DNA of 64,000 nt, taken from NCBI GenBank assembly GCA_016703605.1, contig JADJBU010000004.1, positions 62,001 through 126,000 of the forward strand, in the 5' to 3' direction. The stretch is from Candidatus Villigracilis adiacens. Lineage in GTDB: Bacteria > Chloroflexota > Anaerolineae > Anaerolineales > Villigracilaceae. A model generated the notes under the pieces. The model made no database searches, was not told the DNA's origin, and saw nothing but the letters and a program-made list of their open reading frames with translations. This document shows, piece after piece, positions 7,760-16,233 of the stretch. Numbering within the stretch: the stretch's first letter is position 1; every line of letters begins with the position of its first letter. The position numbers and the translations under genes were made by a program.

Positions 7760-8606
7760 ACTCTCTTTTGGCATCATCCTTCTGGCGGTTTTATCCCTTC
7801 TCGCGTATGCGATCATGCGCCTGGCGCCTTCCGGGCTTGGAATCGACTGGAGGCTTACCTATCGCCCGGCAGCATTGGCGCTCCTGCGCGGACAAAACCC
7901 CTATAGCGTCGAAGTCTCCCCGGAGGCGCCCTTCTTTGCCGCGCCATGGGGGTTGCTGCCATTGCTGCCTTTGGCTTTGCTCCCCATCGAAATGGGACGC
8001 GCCTTCGTAATGGTGATCGGACTGGCGGTGTTCGGCTATGCGGCATATCGCGCTGGCGCAAAGCCTTACGCTGCTGTTTTATTTTTGCTCTCCCCGCCTG
8101 TAATACATACGATCCTGAACGCAAATATCGAATGGATTCCCATCCTTGGGTTTGTTTTGCCTCCCTGGCTTGGGTTATTTTTTGTAACCGTCAAACCGCA
8201 GACCGGATTTGCCGTCGCGATCTGGTGGCTTATCGATGCCTGGCGCAAGGGAGGGGCTGCGCAGGTGAGCCGCACATTTGCTCCGGTTGTCATTGCGTTT
8301 CTGATCTCCTTTACCTTTTATGGGTTGTGGCCCCTGGGCATGTTTAACGCACTTAATTACGGACGGGGATTCAATGCAAGCCTTTGGCCCCAGTCCATTC
8401 CCATTGGCATGGTCTTATTGGCGGCGTCAATTCAAAAGCGGGATGTACGATACGCAATGTCGGCATCTCCCTGCCTCTCCCCCTATGTATTGTTTCACGC
8501 ATGGGGCAGCGCGGTCTTTTCCTTTATTAACGATCCAGTACAAATGACGGCCGTCTTCATTGGTTTGTGGATACTGGTCGGTCTTCGTTTTCCAATCGGG
8601 TCATGA
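7740..8606 (+). CDS. Multi-spanning membrane protein, GT87-like (mannosyltransferase-type)
   Basis: The ATG at 7740 overlaps the end of the upstream glycosyltransferase gene by 20 bp. 288 residues with about eight hydrophobic helices. After the first helix there is a short outward loop with an acidic residue (GIDWRLTYRPAALALLRGQNPY), resembling the 'D...Y.A...L..G..PY' pattern of GT87/DUF2029-type polyprenol-phosphate-sugar glycosyltransferases. That is a family-level resemblance, shorter than typical members (about 400 residues). Its stop codon overlaps the next start (ATGA), so the genes are translationally coupled. Confidence 0.6.
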   Translation: MNTLRAKLSFGIILLAVLSLLAYAIMRLAPSGLGIDWRLTYRPAALALLRGQNPYSVEVSPEAPFFAAPWGLLPLLPLALLPIEMGRAFVMVIGLAVFGYAAYRAGAKPYAAVLFLLSPPVIHTILNANIEWIPILGFVLPPWLGLFFVTVKPQTGFAVAIWWLIDAWRKGGAAQVSRTFAPVVIAFLISFTFYGLWPLGMFNALNYGRGFNASLWPQSIPIGMVLLAASIQKRDVRYAMSASPCLSPYVLFHAWGSAVFSFINDPVQMTAVFIGLWILVGLRFPIGS

Positions 8607-11116
8607 CAAATCGGTCTTCTGATAGCGACATCCAATTCAGGCGCTTTACGAAACTCGCAGGGGCCCAGTTTCTCTTAACCGGTTTATGGACGTCGGCAAT
8701 TGCGTTATCCCAGGGATTGGGGACAACGACTTTAATCGCAATTACCATAACCATGGCTGGGGCATATTTATTATTGGCGCCTGTTTTTCTCAAACGCCAA
8801 CAATCAGCCTTATCGGCGCTGGCAGGCAGGTTTACCCGCTCCGGCGCGCTTGTCATCCCTGTCTTACTTTTCCTCTTTCTCTTTCTGCGCAGCCCCGGCA
8901 TGGACGCGCTGCGCATCATAGGGCCCATTCTCGCAAGCCTTTGGCTGGCGGGCATCGAAGCCCTGTTCATATTTGACGCGCCCGGCAGGATCGCCCTGGA
9001 AAAAAGCGGTTCAAAGCGCCCGGCAATACCCATCGTTTTATTTGGGTATGGAATCCTGCTCATTCCATCCCGGGTTTCATCGCCCCTGGATGGGCTTCCC
9101 TGGAACACGCCGCTGGAATTTGTAACAGCCGCGCTGCTCCTGCCCTTTGTCTTTTTCCTCGCCCGGGGTTTTCTTTCCAAAAAGAGAATCGCGGTTCTTC
9201 TCGCGCTTTTATTTGTTGTCAAAGCGGCGGTGAGCCTTTTCCTCCCCCAATCCGGGTTGGGCGTTCGGGTTTACCTATCAGATGCAGACCGCGCGTCTGG
9301 CAGATTCGAGAGAACCTACGCATCGCTCCTATATCCATCCTACAGCCAGGTGATGCAGGTTCCCTTCCGAACATTCTTCGATTTCCCAATCGAGTCCATT
9401 AACCGTCACGGTTTCGACAAGGATAATTTTTGGATGGCGGTCGAGGTTAACGGCGCGGTTTCGCTGGCAAAGGATGAACGTCTGATTATCGTCGTTCAAG
9501 GCGCAGTGGAACGGAATATCAAATTGGTTAATCCTTCAACTGGCGAGTATTTTCCGGTCGAGACGATTAAATCTGCCGACGGTTTGGATGAAGAATATTT
9601 CGCCAGCCTTCCATTCGCAGGAAATGCAGAAATAAAAGGCTGGTTGATCTTCCCCAATTACGGAAACGCGCGTTTCGAACCCATGATCTTGAAACCGAAC
9701 GGATCGGTCGTCCCCGCCCTGCCCAGGATCAGGCTGTCCGTCTCAGATACAGATTCCCCCGCGCACGGCTTCGAGAGTATCCAAAACCTGATTGCAGTCG
9801 CGCTATTTGCCGCGATCGTCATCTGCCTGTTCGATGGAATCCTTTTTTCGTATCAGACCGGCGATATTATCCCAGACGACCTCTATCTTCTTTTTACCGG
9901 CCCCATTCTTTATTACATCGTGAATGCCAGCCACAAGCCCGGCATCGATACATTCATCCTGTTTGCCGTCATTGCCTTGGCGCTGGTAAAACTGCCTGCC
10001 TACTTCCTTGGACGCCAGGGATATTCCGGCGCCGGGTATTTATTTGCCGTTGGAATTCCTGTTCTATTGATGTTCCTCGCGCTGGATATACGGAACCTTG
10101 CCGCAATGACACCCATCCCCCAGTATCAAGACGCGATGGAGTACCAGATGCTGGCGCGGAACATCTATGTGGCAGGCGACATTTTTCTCATCAAGTCTCC
10201 ACCCTGGGCGTACAAGGTGCTTTTTCCCTATCTCGCCGGAGGCTTGCATATTCTGTTCGGGCAGTCGCTGTCTGCGCAGTTTTTCCTGAACGCATGGTCT
10301 GTGCTGCTGAGCGCCGCCTTTATGAACAAGATCGGGACGTATTTCGGCTTGACCAAACCGTCTGCCTTCGCTGCCTCCATACTGTTCCTGATACTCACCC
10401 TGCTGCCGCTGAGTTTTACCTATTTCTATCGCTTCGGGCTGATCGAACCGCCCGCCATCCTTGCCTTGTTATTAACAGCCTATTTCGCCGGGGAGAACAA
10501 ATTCACCCTGATGTTCATCCTCGGCTTGATCACAGGCATGTTGAGGTTGAATTTTGCCGGGGCGGTCTTCACTTCGGTCACATTTCTTGCGCCTGCCTTC
10601 ACTGGCGGGTTGGCTCAAGCCTGGGGTTCTTTCTTCATCTGGCTCCGGTTAAGTTGGAAGCGCGCGCTTTTCTATTTGATCGCGATTCCCCTGCCATCCC
10701 TGATGATTGCTTACATCTATTCCCGCTTCCATCCCGGCTATACATTGACCCATGAGATGAACGACCAGTCTTCGCTGGCATCCATCCTCGAGAGCCTTGC
10801 GAGCGTAATCGTGGGAAGCGACCGTGAATACTTTGCCTTTCAGGTACGCGCCCATCCATTGGACCTGCTCCTGATCGCCTTGCCGGTCTTTTTGGGTTTA
10901 TTGGTCTCTTTGATTTCGCTGGTTTACCGCAAGGGTATCTTCCAAAAACTGGATATGCGCCCCGGTATGCTCCTGCTGAGTATGCTGCCCGTATATGCTG
11001 TTTTGAAGCCGATCGGATATTTCCCGCGCTACAGTTGGTCTTTCCTGCCGCCCGCCCTGATCGTGCTTGCGCTGGTTTTACAATTTGCGTTTGCGCCGGG
11101 CAACAAGAGACAGTGA
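8603..11116 (+). CDS. Large multi-spanning membrane protein, possible GT-C glycosyltransferase
   Basis: The ATG at 8603 overlaps the upstream stop as ATGA. 837 residues. About six helices lie in residues 1-220, then an extracytoplasmic domain of about 200 residues, then ten or so further helices. In the second half, PIPQYQDAMEYQMLARNIY and SPPWAYKVLFPYLAGGLH recall the first outer loop and substrate region of GT-C (ArnT/PMT-like) transferases, which use polyprenyl-phosphate sugars. The duplicated-looking layout (helices, soluble domain, GT-C-like core) is unusual. No exact family is recognised. It probably completes a cell-surface glycosylation operon with the two preceding genes. Confidence 0.55.
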   Translation: MTNRSSDSDIQFRRFTKLAGAQFLLTGLWTSAIALSQGLGTTTLIAITITMAGAYLLLAPVFLKRQQSALSALAGRFTRSGALVIPVLLFLFLFLRSPGMDALRIIGPILASLWLAGIEALFIFDAPGRIALEKSGSKRPAIPIVLFGYGILLIPSRVSSPLDGLPWNTPLEFVTAALLLPFVFFLARGFLSKKRIAVLLALLFVVKAAVSLFLPQSGLGVRVYLSDADRASGRFERTYASLLYPSYSQVMQVPFRTFFDFPIESINRHGFDKDNFWMAVEVNGAVSLAKDERLIIVVQGAVERNIKLVNPSTGEYFPVETIKSADGLDEEYFASLPFAGNAEIKGWLIFPNYGNARFEPMILKPNGSVVPALPRIRLSVSDTDSPAHGFESIQNLIAVALFAAIVICLFDGILFSYQTGDIIPDDLYLLFTGPILYYIVNASHKPGIDTFILFAVIALALVKLPAYFLGRQGYSGAGYLFAVGIPVLLMFLALDIRNLAAMTPIPQYQDAMEYQMLARNIYVAGDIFLIKSPPWAYKVLFPYLAGGLHILFGQSLSAQFFLNAWSVLLSAAFMNKIGTYFGLTKPSAFAASILFLILTLLPLSFTYFYRFGLIEPPAILALLLTAYFAGENKFTLMFILGLITGMLRLNFAGAVFTSVTFLAPAFTGGLAQAWGSFFIWLRLSWKRALFYLIAIPLPSLMIAYIYSRFHPGYTLTHEMNDQSSLASILESLASVIVGSDREYFAFQVRAHPLDLLLIALPVFLGLLVSLISLVYRKGIFQKLDMRPGMLLLSMLPVYAVLKPIGYFPRYSWSFLPPALIVLALVLQFAFAPGNKRQ

Positions 11117-11183
11117 CAACCATCAACGTCGGATTCTTCCCCCGCTTTCGATCAGTCTGCTTATGGGGATATTCACCAGTGAA

Positions 11184-11554
11184 GGTATGAGGAGGACTTA
11201 CAAATAAAAAAACCGCCTCTTGCGAGACGGTTGATGGTGTGCCCCCACGGGAATTCGAATCCCGGTTTAAGCCTCGCGTACCTCGATGGTATGAGGAGGA
11301 CTTACAAATAAAAAAAACCGCCTCTTGCGAGACGGTTGATGGTGTGCCCCCACGGGAATTCAGATCCCGGTTTTAAGCCTCGCGTACCTCGATGGTATGA
11401 GGAGGACTTACAAATAAAAAAACCGCCTCTTGCGAGACGGTTGATGGTGTGCCCCCACGGGAATTCGAATCCCGGTTTAAGCCTCGCGTACCTCGATGGT
11501 ATGAGGAGGACTTACAAATAAAAAAAACCGCCTCTTGCGAGACGGTTGATGGTG
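11184..11554 (-). repeat. Tandem array of tRNA-Glu 3' halves plus terminators
   Basis: Reading on the minus strand after tRNA-Glu, units of 104, 106 and 104 bp repeat. Each unit carries a core ACCATCGAGGTACGCGA, then the tRNA 3' part from the 3' strand of the anticodon stem to the end of the acceptor (GGCTTAAACC, T-arm, GGGGGCACACC), then the intrinsic terminator stem AACCGTCTC GCAA GAGGCGGTT with a T-run, then GTAAGTCCTCCTCAT. Three truncated copies plus the genuine tRNA 3' end make four. The middle copy has small T-arm changes (CAGATCC for CGAATCC and an added T). The 5' half of the tRNA is absent from every repeated unit. Confidence 0.9.
11518..11547 (-). terminator. Intrinsic terminator of tRNA-Glu (repeated in the array)
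   Basis: On the minus strand, AACCGTCTC GCAA GAGGCGGTT forms a 9-bp stem with a GCAA loop followed by TTTTTTTATTT. The same hairpin recurs in each of the three array units (around 11205-11232, 11308-11338 and 11415-11443). Confidence 0.85.
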
Positions 11555-11627
11555 TGCCCCCACGGGAATTCGAATCCCGGTTTAAGCCTTGAGAGGGCTT
11601 CGTCCTGGGCCACTAGACGATGGGGGC
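11555..11627 (-). tRNA. tRNA-Glu (anticodon CTC)
   Basis: A complete cloverleaf on the minus strand: acceptor GCCCCCA/TGGGGGC, discriminator A, a D-arm containing TAGTGG, and anticodon arm AAGCC-CTCTCAA-GGCTT with anticodon CTC. The T-arm is CGGGA-TTCGAAT-TCCCG. 73 nt; the bases after the discriminator are CACC, so CCA is not encoded. A strong promoter lies immediately upstream and a terminator immediately downstream. Confidence 0.95.
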
Positions 11628-11640
11628 TAAGGCGGGCGAG

Positions 11641-11669
11641 ATTGTATCATCCCGAATTTGAATCGTCAA
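11641..11669 (-). promoter_or_regulatory. Sigma-70-type promoter of tRNA-Glu
   Basis: TTGACG (11664-11669) and TACAAT (11641-11646) on the minus strand with a 17-bp spacer, ending 13 bp before the tRNA. It overlaps the last codons of the lutB-lutC fusion gene. Confidence 0.75.
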
Positions 11670-13710
11670 CGAAAACGTGAATCTCCCTCGGTCCATGCAC
11701 GCCGATGGTCAGTGTCATTTCGATGTCTGCGGTGCGCGAAGGTCCGGTGATAAAAACGGCATTCTGGTTTTTTACCAGGCTCATCGAATCGGGCAGTGAC
11801 GGGAGGATATCTTTCGATTTCAGGATCACAAGATGGACTTCAGGCAGCAGCGACCCAAACAACTCCCCATCCGCCTCCAAAACGGACCCGGTATCTGCCA
11901 GCCCGGCCCAAGCCTTTGTCACGCCGACGGTGAGAGTCGGGTCGGGGTCGTGGGTGTAATCAATGCCGGTGTCTGTTAGTTGGGTTTCGTCCAGCACGCC
12001 CGGCTGTAGGTAGATTTTCAATACGTGATTCGCCAATAAATATTCGGCGACCGCGCGGGTTGGGTTTTGGGTTCGGTACACATTGCCGGAAAGGGCGGCT
12101 AGTTCACCGGTAAATTGCTGGACAAGATATTCACGGAGCGCGACATCTCCCGACGCTGCGTTCCAACGTCGTGAGACGTTGGAGTCCGGGTTGTGGAGCG
12201 CAGCGCCTTCCGATGCTGCGTTCCAACGTCGGGAGACGTTGGAGTCCGGGTTGTGGAGCGCAACGTCTCCCGACGTTGCAGGAGTCTTGGGCTTGAAACG
12301 CTCACGAAACGTCTTCCCTGCAAAGCGCGGTAAATCCTTGCTGTAGCCCCAACCTGTGAAGGCGGGCAGGCGCATCCACGCGGAACGCGGCGAGAGGAGA
12401 TGAGTTCCCAGCGAAGCCAGCTTTTGAGAGAGGGCAAACAACTTCGGCTGAGTCGAGAGGCGGGTGAATATCCTGAGAAAAAACCGCGTTGACCAGGTCA
12501 AGCCTTTTCCGTCTTCATCCGCTTTTCGCTTTGCATCATCCGCTGCCCCCGCCCTGACCCTCGTCAATAACTTCGGCAGGTCAATATCCACCGGGCAGGC
12601 TTCCTTGCACGCGCCGCACAGGGACGAGGCTTGGGCGAGTTGGAAATAATTTTCGCCGAACAGCCCCGGCGAGATGACCGAGCCGATGGGTCCGGGATAC
12701 GGCGCGATGGAGAGGTCGCGCCCGATGTAGGCATGCCCGCTCAGTTCGCGGAAAACGGGGCAGGCGTTGAGACATGCGCCGCAGCGGATGCAGTAGAGAG
12801 ATTCTTTGAGCGGCGAATTGCGGATCTTGTTTCGCCCATTATCGAGCAGGATGATATGACGTTCCTGCCCCGGCATGGGTGTGTGAATCAACTGGGTGTA
12901 GACGGTGATCTTTTGCCCGGTTGCCGAACGCGGCAGAAGCGAAAGCATGAGCGCCAGGTCATCGAGATTCGGAACAAGGCGTTCGATGCCCATGAGGGCG
13001 ATATGCGTTTTTGGAAGGGTCGTGACCATGCGCCCGTTGCCTTCGTTGGTGACGATGCAAATGCCGCCGGTTTCCGCCACGCCAAAGTTGACTCCGCTGA
13101 TGCCGATGTCGGCGGTAAGGAAGACCTGGCGCAGGACTTTTCTTGCAGTGGCGGTGAGGGTTGGGATGTCTTCGGTGTAGGGGATGCCGAGTTTTTCGTG
13201 AAAGAGTTGGGCGACCTGTTCCTTTTTGAGGTGGGCCGCCGGTGTGATGATGTGACTCGGTCGTTCTTTGCGAAGCTGGACGATGTATTCGCCGAGGTCG
13301 GTCTCGACGACGTCGATGCCGTGTTCTTCGAGGGCGTGATTCAAGCTGATCTCTTCGCTGACCATGCTTTTGGATTTGGCGATGAGAGGGGATGGAGATT
13401 GGTAATTGGTAATTGATTGGGTGATGTCCAGAACGATATGGATTGCTTCCTGCGCGTCCTTGGCGCGGTGGATGGTGATGCCGTTGGTCTGGGCGTTGGC
13501 GATGAAACGGTCGAGATATTCGTCCAGGCGCTCGACCACATCCGCGCGGACAGAATGAGCGCGTTGTCGTCTTTCGCGCCAGTCGGGAATCGATTCGAAT
13601 GCCGTGGCTTTGCCCCTGAGCCGCCGTTCGGAGTTGTTATCCAGGGCGGTCTGGAGGGTTTCGTTTTCGATGGATTGTCGGATACGCGCCCGAAAAGATG
13701 CATTGCTCAT
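11647..13710 (-). CDS. Fused LutB-LutC lactate utilisation protein
   Basis: 687 residues. The first 450 or so match LutB (YkgF): a LUD domain, then two ferredoxin-like clusters CIRCGACLNACP (about 305-316) and CGACKEACP (about 357-365), ligands for two [4Fe-4S] clusters. The last 130 residues match the second LUD protein LutC (YkgG), with the typical FITGPSRTADIEMTL and GVHGPREIHV. With LutA these proteins oxidise L-lactate to pyruvate in the cytoplasm. B and C are usually separate genes; here they are joined through a linker containing an in-frame expansion (residues about 477-525) of a 20-residue repeat. It is the last gene of its operon and overlaps the preceding methyltransferase gene by 4 bp. 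Confidence 0.9.
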   Translation of the reverse strand: MSNASFRARIRQSIENETLQTALDNNSERRLRGKATAFESIPDWRERRQRAHSVRADVVERLDEYLDRFIANAQTNGITIHRAKDAQEAIHIVLDITQSITNYQSPSPLIAKSKSMVSEEISLNHALEEHGIDVVETDLGEYIVQLRKERPSHIITPAAHLKKEQVAQLFHEKLGIPYTEDIPTLTATARKVLRQVFLTADIGISGVNFGVAETGGICIVTNEGNGRMVTTLPKTHIALMGIERLVPNLDDLALMLSLLPRSATGQKITVYTQLIHTPMPGQERHIILLDNGRNKIRNSPLKESLYCIRCGACLNACPVFRELSGHAYIGRDLSIAPYPGPIGSVISPGLFGENYFQLAQASSLCGACKEACPVDIDLPKLLTRVRAGAADDAKRKADEDGKGLTWSTRFFLRIFTRLSTQPKLFALSQKLASLGTHLLSPRSAWMRLPAFTGWGYSKDLPRFAGKTFRERFKPKTPATSGDVALHNPDSNVSRRWNAASEGAALHNPDSNVSRRWNAASGDVALREYLVQQFTGELAALSGNVYRTQNPTRAVAEYLLANHVLKIYLQPGVLDETQLTDTGIDYTHDPDPTLTVGVTKAWAGLADTGSVLEADGELFGSLLPEVHLVILKSKDILPSLPDSMSLVKNQNAVFITGPSRTADIEMTLTIGVHGPREIHVFVDDSNSG
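12136..12280 (-). repeat. In-frame 60-bp palindromic repeats inside lutBC
   Basis: Two full copies and one partial copy of a 60-bp unit lie within the coding frame. Each full copy contains the palindrome CCAACGTC NNNN GACGTTGG. The period of exactly 20 codons keeps the frame, and the translated unit reads ALHNPDSNVSRRWNAAS. Very similar palindromes occur between genes at 17062-17081. Confidence 0.8.
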
Positions 13711-14414
13711 TTTTTTATTCCGATGTACATGCCGCGTCCGTCCAAGCCTTTGGGGTCATGGATAACCTTCAAGCCCGCCTTTTGAAAAGCGTTGAGGTAG
13801 TCCCTTTTATAAAATAGTCCCAATTTGTGAGTTTCAACCCGGTGTTGAATGCCTTTCTTTGTGCCAATCAGATATTGAAATTCCAATATCGAAAGATTGC
13901 CTTTCCGCGAACTGTGGCTCATGCGGGTGATTTTCAAACCGGGTTGATCGACGTGAAGGGTGAATACCCTTCCAGAGTTCCATTCATCCGGTGAAAACCA
14001 CGGCTCGATAAGCATAACCCCGCCCGGGTTGAGATGCCTGGCAAGATTCGCAATGGTTTTACCGAGGTTGTTCCTGTTTTGAACATAACCGATGGAACTA
14101 AAGAGGGAAATGATAACGTCGTAACTTGAGTTCAACTTGAAATCAAGCATATTCCCCTGGTAGAAAGGGATGCCTGGATATTTTTTGCGCGCCACCGACA
14201 GGATGTTCGGATCAAGATCGAGACCGCTGACCTGATAGCGTTCGCTTAGCAGCCCGGCATGATGTCCCGTGCCGCAGCCCACGTCGAGCAGGTGCCTGCC
14301 CCTGCTTTTGATGTGTTTTTTGATGAAGGCATCTGCCTTTTTTACCTCTTTTGGGTAATCTTTGCCAAGCGCGTCGTAGAGTTCATCATAGTAATTTGCA
14401 GATTCGGAGAACAT
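13707..14414 (-). CDS. Class I SAM-dependent methyltransferase
   Basis: 235 residues. Motif I is LLDVGCGTGHHAGLL (about 40-54), followed by SGLDLDPNIL (motif II) and YDVIISLFSSIGYV (motif IV region). After that come LNPGGVMLIEPWF and a C-terminal region resembling the DesVI/TylM1 sugar N-methyltransferase group. The substrate is unknown. It lies between lutA and lutBC, 7 bp after lutA on the same strand, and overlaps the lutBC start as ATGA. It is therefore co-transcribed with lactate-utilisation genes, which is not a usual partner. It could have been inserted there, or could serve an unrelated small molecule. Confidence 0.8.
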   Translation of the reverse strand: MFSESANYYDELYDALGKDYPKEVKKADAFIKKHIKSRGRHLLDVGCGTGHHAGLLSERYQVSGLDLDPNILSVARKKYPGIPFYQGNMLDFKLNSSYDVIISLFSSIGYVQNRNNLGKTIANLARHLNPGGVMLIEPWFSPDEWNSGRVFTLHVDQPGLKITRMSHSSRKGNLSILEFQYLIGTKKGIQHRVETHKLGLFYKRDYLNAFQKAGLKVIHDPKGLDGRGMYIGIKK

Positions 14415-14421
14415 ATAAACC

Positions 14422-15150
14422 TCACAGTCGGCGGTTCAAGATTTCGGCAATGTGAACAACCTTTTGCTTCTTCCCCTGCCGTTTCAACCCGCCCAGGATG
14501 TGCATAAGGCAGCCTGCATCGGTGACGACGAGGGTCGGCGCATTGGTCGCTTCAAGGTTGGATATCTTGCGCTTCAACCACTCCGCCGAGAGTTCGGGGT
14601 GTTCGACGGACATGACTCCGCCGAAGCCGCAGCATTCCTGCGCGTTGGGCAATTCGACCAGCGTTGCGCCTTTTACGTTTTGCAGTAACGCGCGCGGCTG
14701 CCTGTCCACGTTTAATCCGCGCAGGGTATGGCACGATGGGTGATAGGTCAACAGACCATCCCAATGCGCGTCGAGATCGGTGACGTTGAGTTGATCCACC
14801 AGGTATTCGGTGAATTCAAATACCCGTTTGCCAAACGCCTCCGCGCGCGGATGCCATTCCTGGTCGCCTTCAAAGAGTTCCAACAGGTTATGCCTGAAAT
14901 GATGGGCGCAGGAGCCGGAGGGGGTGACGATGTCTCCGCTGGTTTGTTCGAAAAGTTGTATCGTGTGTTTCGCTATTTGTCTCGCATCGCTGCGCAGACC
15001 GGCGTTAAATTGCGGCTGCCCGCAGCAGGCCTGGTCTGCCGGGAATTCCACGCGAACACCGAGACGGTTAAGGATTTCGACCACGGCTTCGCCGGTTTGA
15101 GGGAAGAAGGAGTCTGTCAGGCAGGTGACGAAAAGTTGAATGGTAGGCAT
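14422..15150 (-). CDS. lutA: LutA-like lactate utilisation protein (CCG-domain)
   Basis: 242 residues with two cysteine-rich CCG domains: QACCGQPQFNAG (about 41-52) and ECCGFGGVMSVEHPELS (about 172-188), plus SGSCAHHFRH, HPSCHTLRG and DAGCLMHI. These ligate the noncanonical iron-sulfur cluster of LutA/GlpC/HdrB relatives. It is the electron-handling partner of LutB and LutC. Length and motif order match LutA. The gene starts 7 bp after the end of the SH3b lipoprotein gene, so its own promoter, if any, would lie inside that gene. Confidence 0.9.
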   Translation of the reverse strand: MPTIQLFVTCLTDSFFPQTGEAVVEILNRLGVRVEFPADQACCGQPQFNAGLRSDARQIAKHTIQLFEQTSGDIVTPSGSCAHHFRHNLLELFEGDQEWHPRAEAFGKRVFEFTEYLVDQLNVTDLDAHWDGLLTYHPSCHTLRGLNVDRQPRALLQNVKGATLVELPNAQECCGFGGVMSVEHPELSAEWLKRKISNLEATNAPTLVVTDAGCLMHILGGLKRQGKKQKVVHIAEILNRRL

Positions 15151-15157
15151 GGATGGA

Positions 15158-16090
15158 TTACCGAACGAGCGTGATCTCTTTCATTGTGCAAATCCCCTCC
15201 TGTTTGTCCTTGGTGCAGACGGTAACCTGAACCTGCATTGTATCGCCTTTGAAATTGTAATTGAATCTGGCAGTGCTGATCAATGCCAGCGCGCCGTTCG
15301 AAACCCTGTCGCTGACGGTTAATCCATCGCATCCGATGGCGGCGGAAAAATCGTTCGCGGCGAGCACGCGCGTCACATTCCTGTCCTTGTCATACACAAG
15401 GACATGGACGGACTCGAAAACATATTTGCTGTTATTCGTGATCTCGATGTTCACCCAGAAGGAACCGCTGCACGTCTGAAAGCCGCCCGCCTTCACCTTA
15501 AAGTCCAGGGTTGGGATGGGGGTGAATGTGGCGGTCGGCGTGGGAGGGGGCGTCAGCGCGGGCAGCGCGAGCGGGTCCCCTTCGAATTCGGCGTACTGCC
15601 CCCATACCCAGCAATAATCTGTGTACACATATGGGTTTTCAATGTAGTAATACTGGTTGGTCGGGTCGCGCCCGATCACAACCGCTTTCATGCCGACCAG
15701 CAGCGAGCCGACGATATCGAACACCTTCCCCGGACCGCTTCGGCAATGCGTCGGGCTGGTGACCCTGATTGTCACCGGCGCGGGGATGGGCGTGTCGCTT
15801 GGCACAGGCGATGGCGTGCTGGTCTGGGGCGTGCCGGTTTGCGTTGGGACAAACTCAGTGGGGGTTGCGCTCGGAAAACGCGAAGTGGGGTAGATCAATG
15901 TAGGCGTGAAGGTTCTGGTCAGGGTCGGTGGAAGGGTGGGCGTGAAGGTATCGGTCACGCTCAGGGTCAGCATGGCGTTGGATGTTTCCGCGGCGGTATC
16001 CGCGCCGGGGGCGGGCAGCCCGGGAACGACACAAGCCAGGGCGGCAAATATGAATATGAACAATGGAAAAAGTTTCTTAGAACGCGTCAT
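15158..16090 (-). CDS. Lipoprotein with Thr/Pro-rich linker and SH3b-like domain
   Basis: 310 residues. A lipobox (FAALAC, Cys about 20) is followed by a long Thr/Pro linker (residues about 45-105). An SH3b-like segment follows (IRVTSPTHCRSGPGKVFDIVG, then AVVIGRD and WVWGQY). After a second Pro/Thr linker there is a C-terminal immunoglobulin-like domain (WVNIEITNNSKYVFESVHV) with four cysteines. It is anchored outside the membrane and may bind wall material. It is the first gene of the strand run leading into lutA, but a functional link to lactate is not evident. The start is the first Met before the basic signal-peptide N-terminus. Confidence 0.7.
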   Translation of the reverse strand: MTRSKKLFPLFIFIFAALACVVPGLPAPGADTAAETSNAMLTLSVTDTFTPTLPPTLTRTFTPTLIYPTSRFPSATPTEFVPTQTGTPQTSTPSPVPSDTPIPAPVTIRVTSPTHCRSGPGKVFDIVGSLLVGMKAVVIGRDPTNQYYYIENPYVYTDYCWVWGQYAEFEGDPLALPALTPPPTPTATFTPIPTLDFKVKAGGFQTCSGSFWVNIEITNNSKYVFESVHVLVYDKDRNVTRVLAANDFSAAIGCDGLTVSDRVSNGALALISTARFNYNFKGDTMQVQVTVCTKDKQEGICTMKEITLVR

Positions 16091-16113
16091 GGGGGTTCCT
16101 CTTCAACGCCAAT

Positions 16114-16225
16114 TATAGTATTGCTCTGTAAAAACTACGTCTATCGCGAAGATTTTGCCCAATACCGCGAGATTTATCTCGCCCGCCGGGGCGCAAACTG
16201 AAGTTTGCGGTACAACCGCGCTATG
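16114..16225. repeat. Dispersed intergenic element, family B (copy 1)
   Basis: About 112 bp starting TATAGTATTGCTCTGTAAAA, containing ATCGCGAAGATTTTGCCCA, CGCGAGATTTAT and the hairpin GCAAACTGAAGTTTGC, and ending near CGCGCTATG. It is almost identical to copies at 41058 and 49992, with a shorter relative at 25566. Confidence 0.85.
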
Positions 16226-16233
16226 ACATGAAA

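Noticed and set aside
11184..11627. Integrated mobile element at a tRNA gene
   Set aside because: There is no integrase, no payload and the repeats include the terminator, which att-site duplications usually do not.
11184..11640. CRISPR array
   Set aside because: Units are over 100 bp, lack unique spacers, contain tRNA sequence and terminators, and there are no cas genes.
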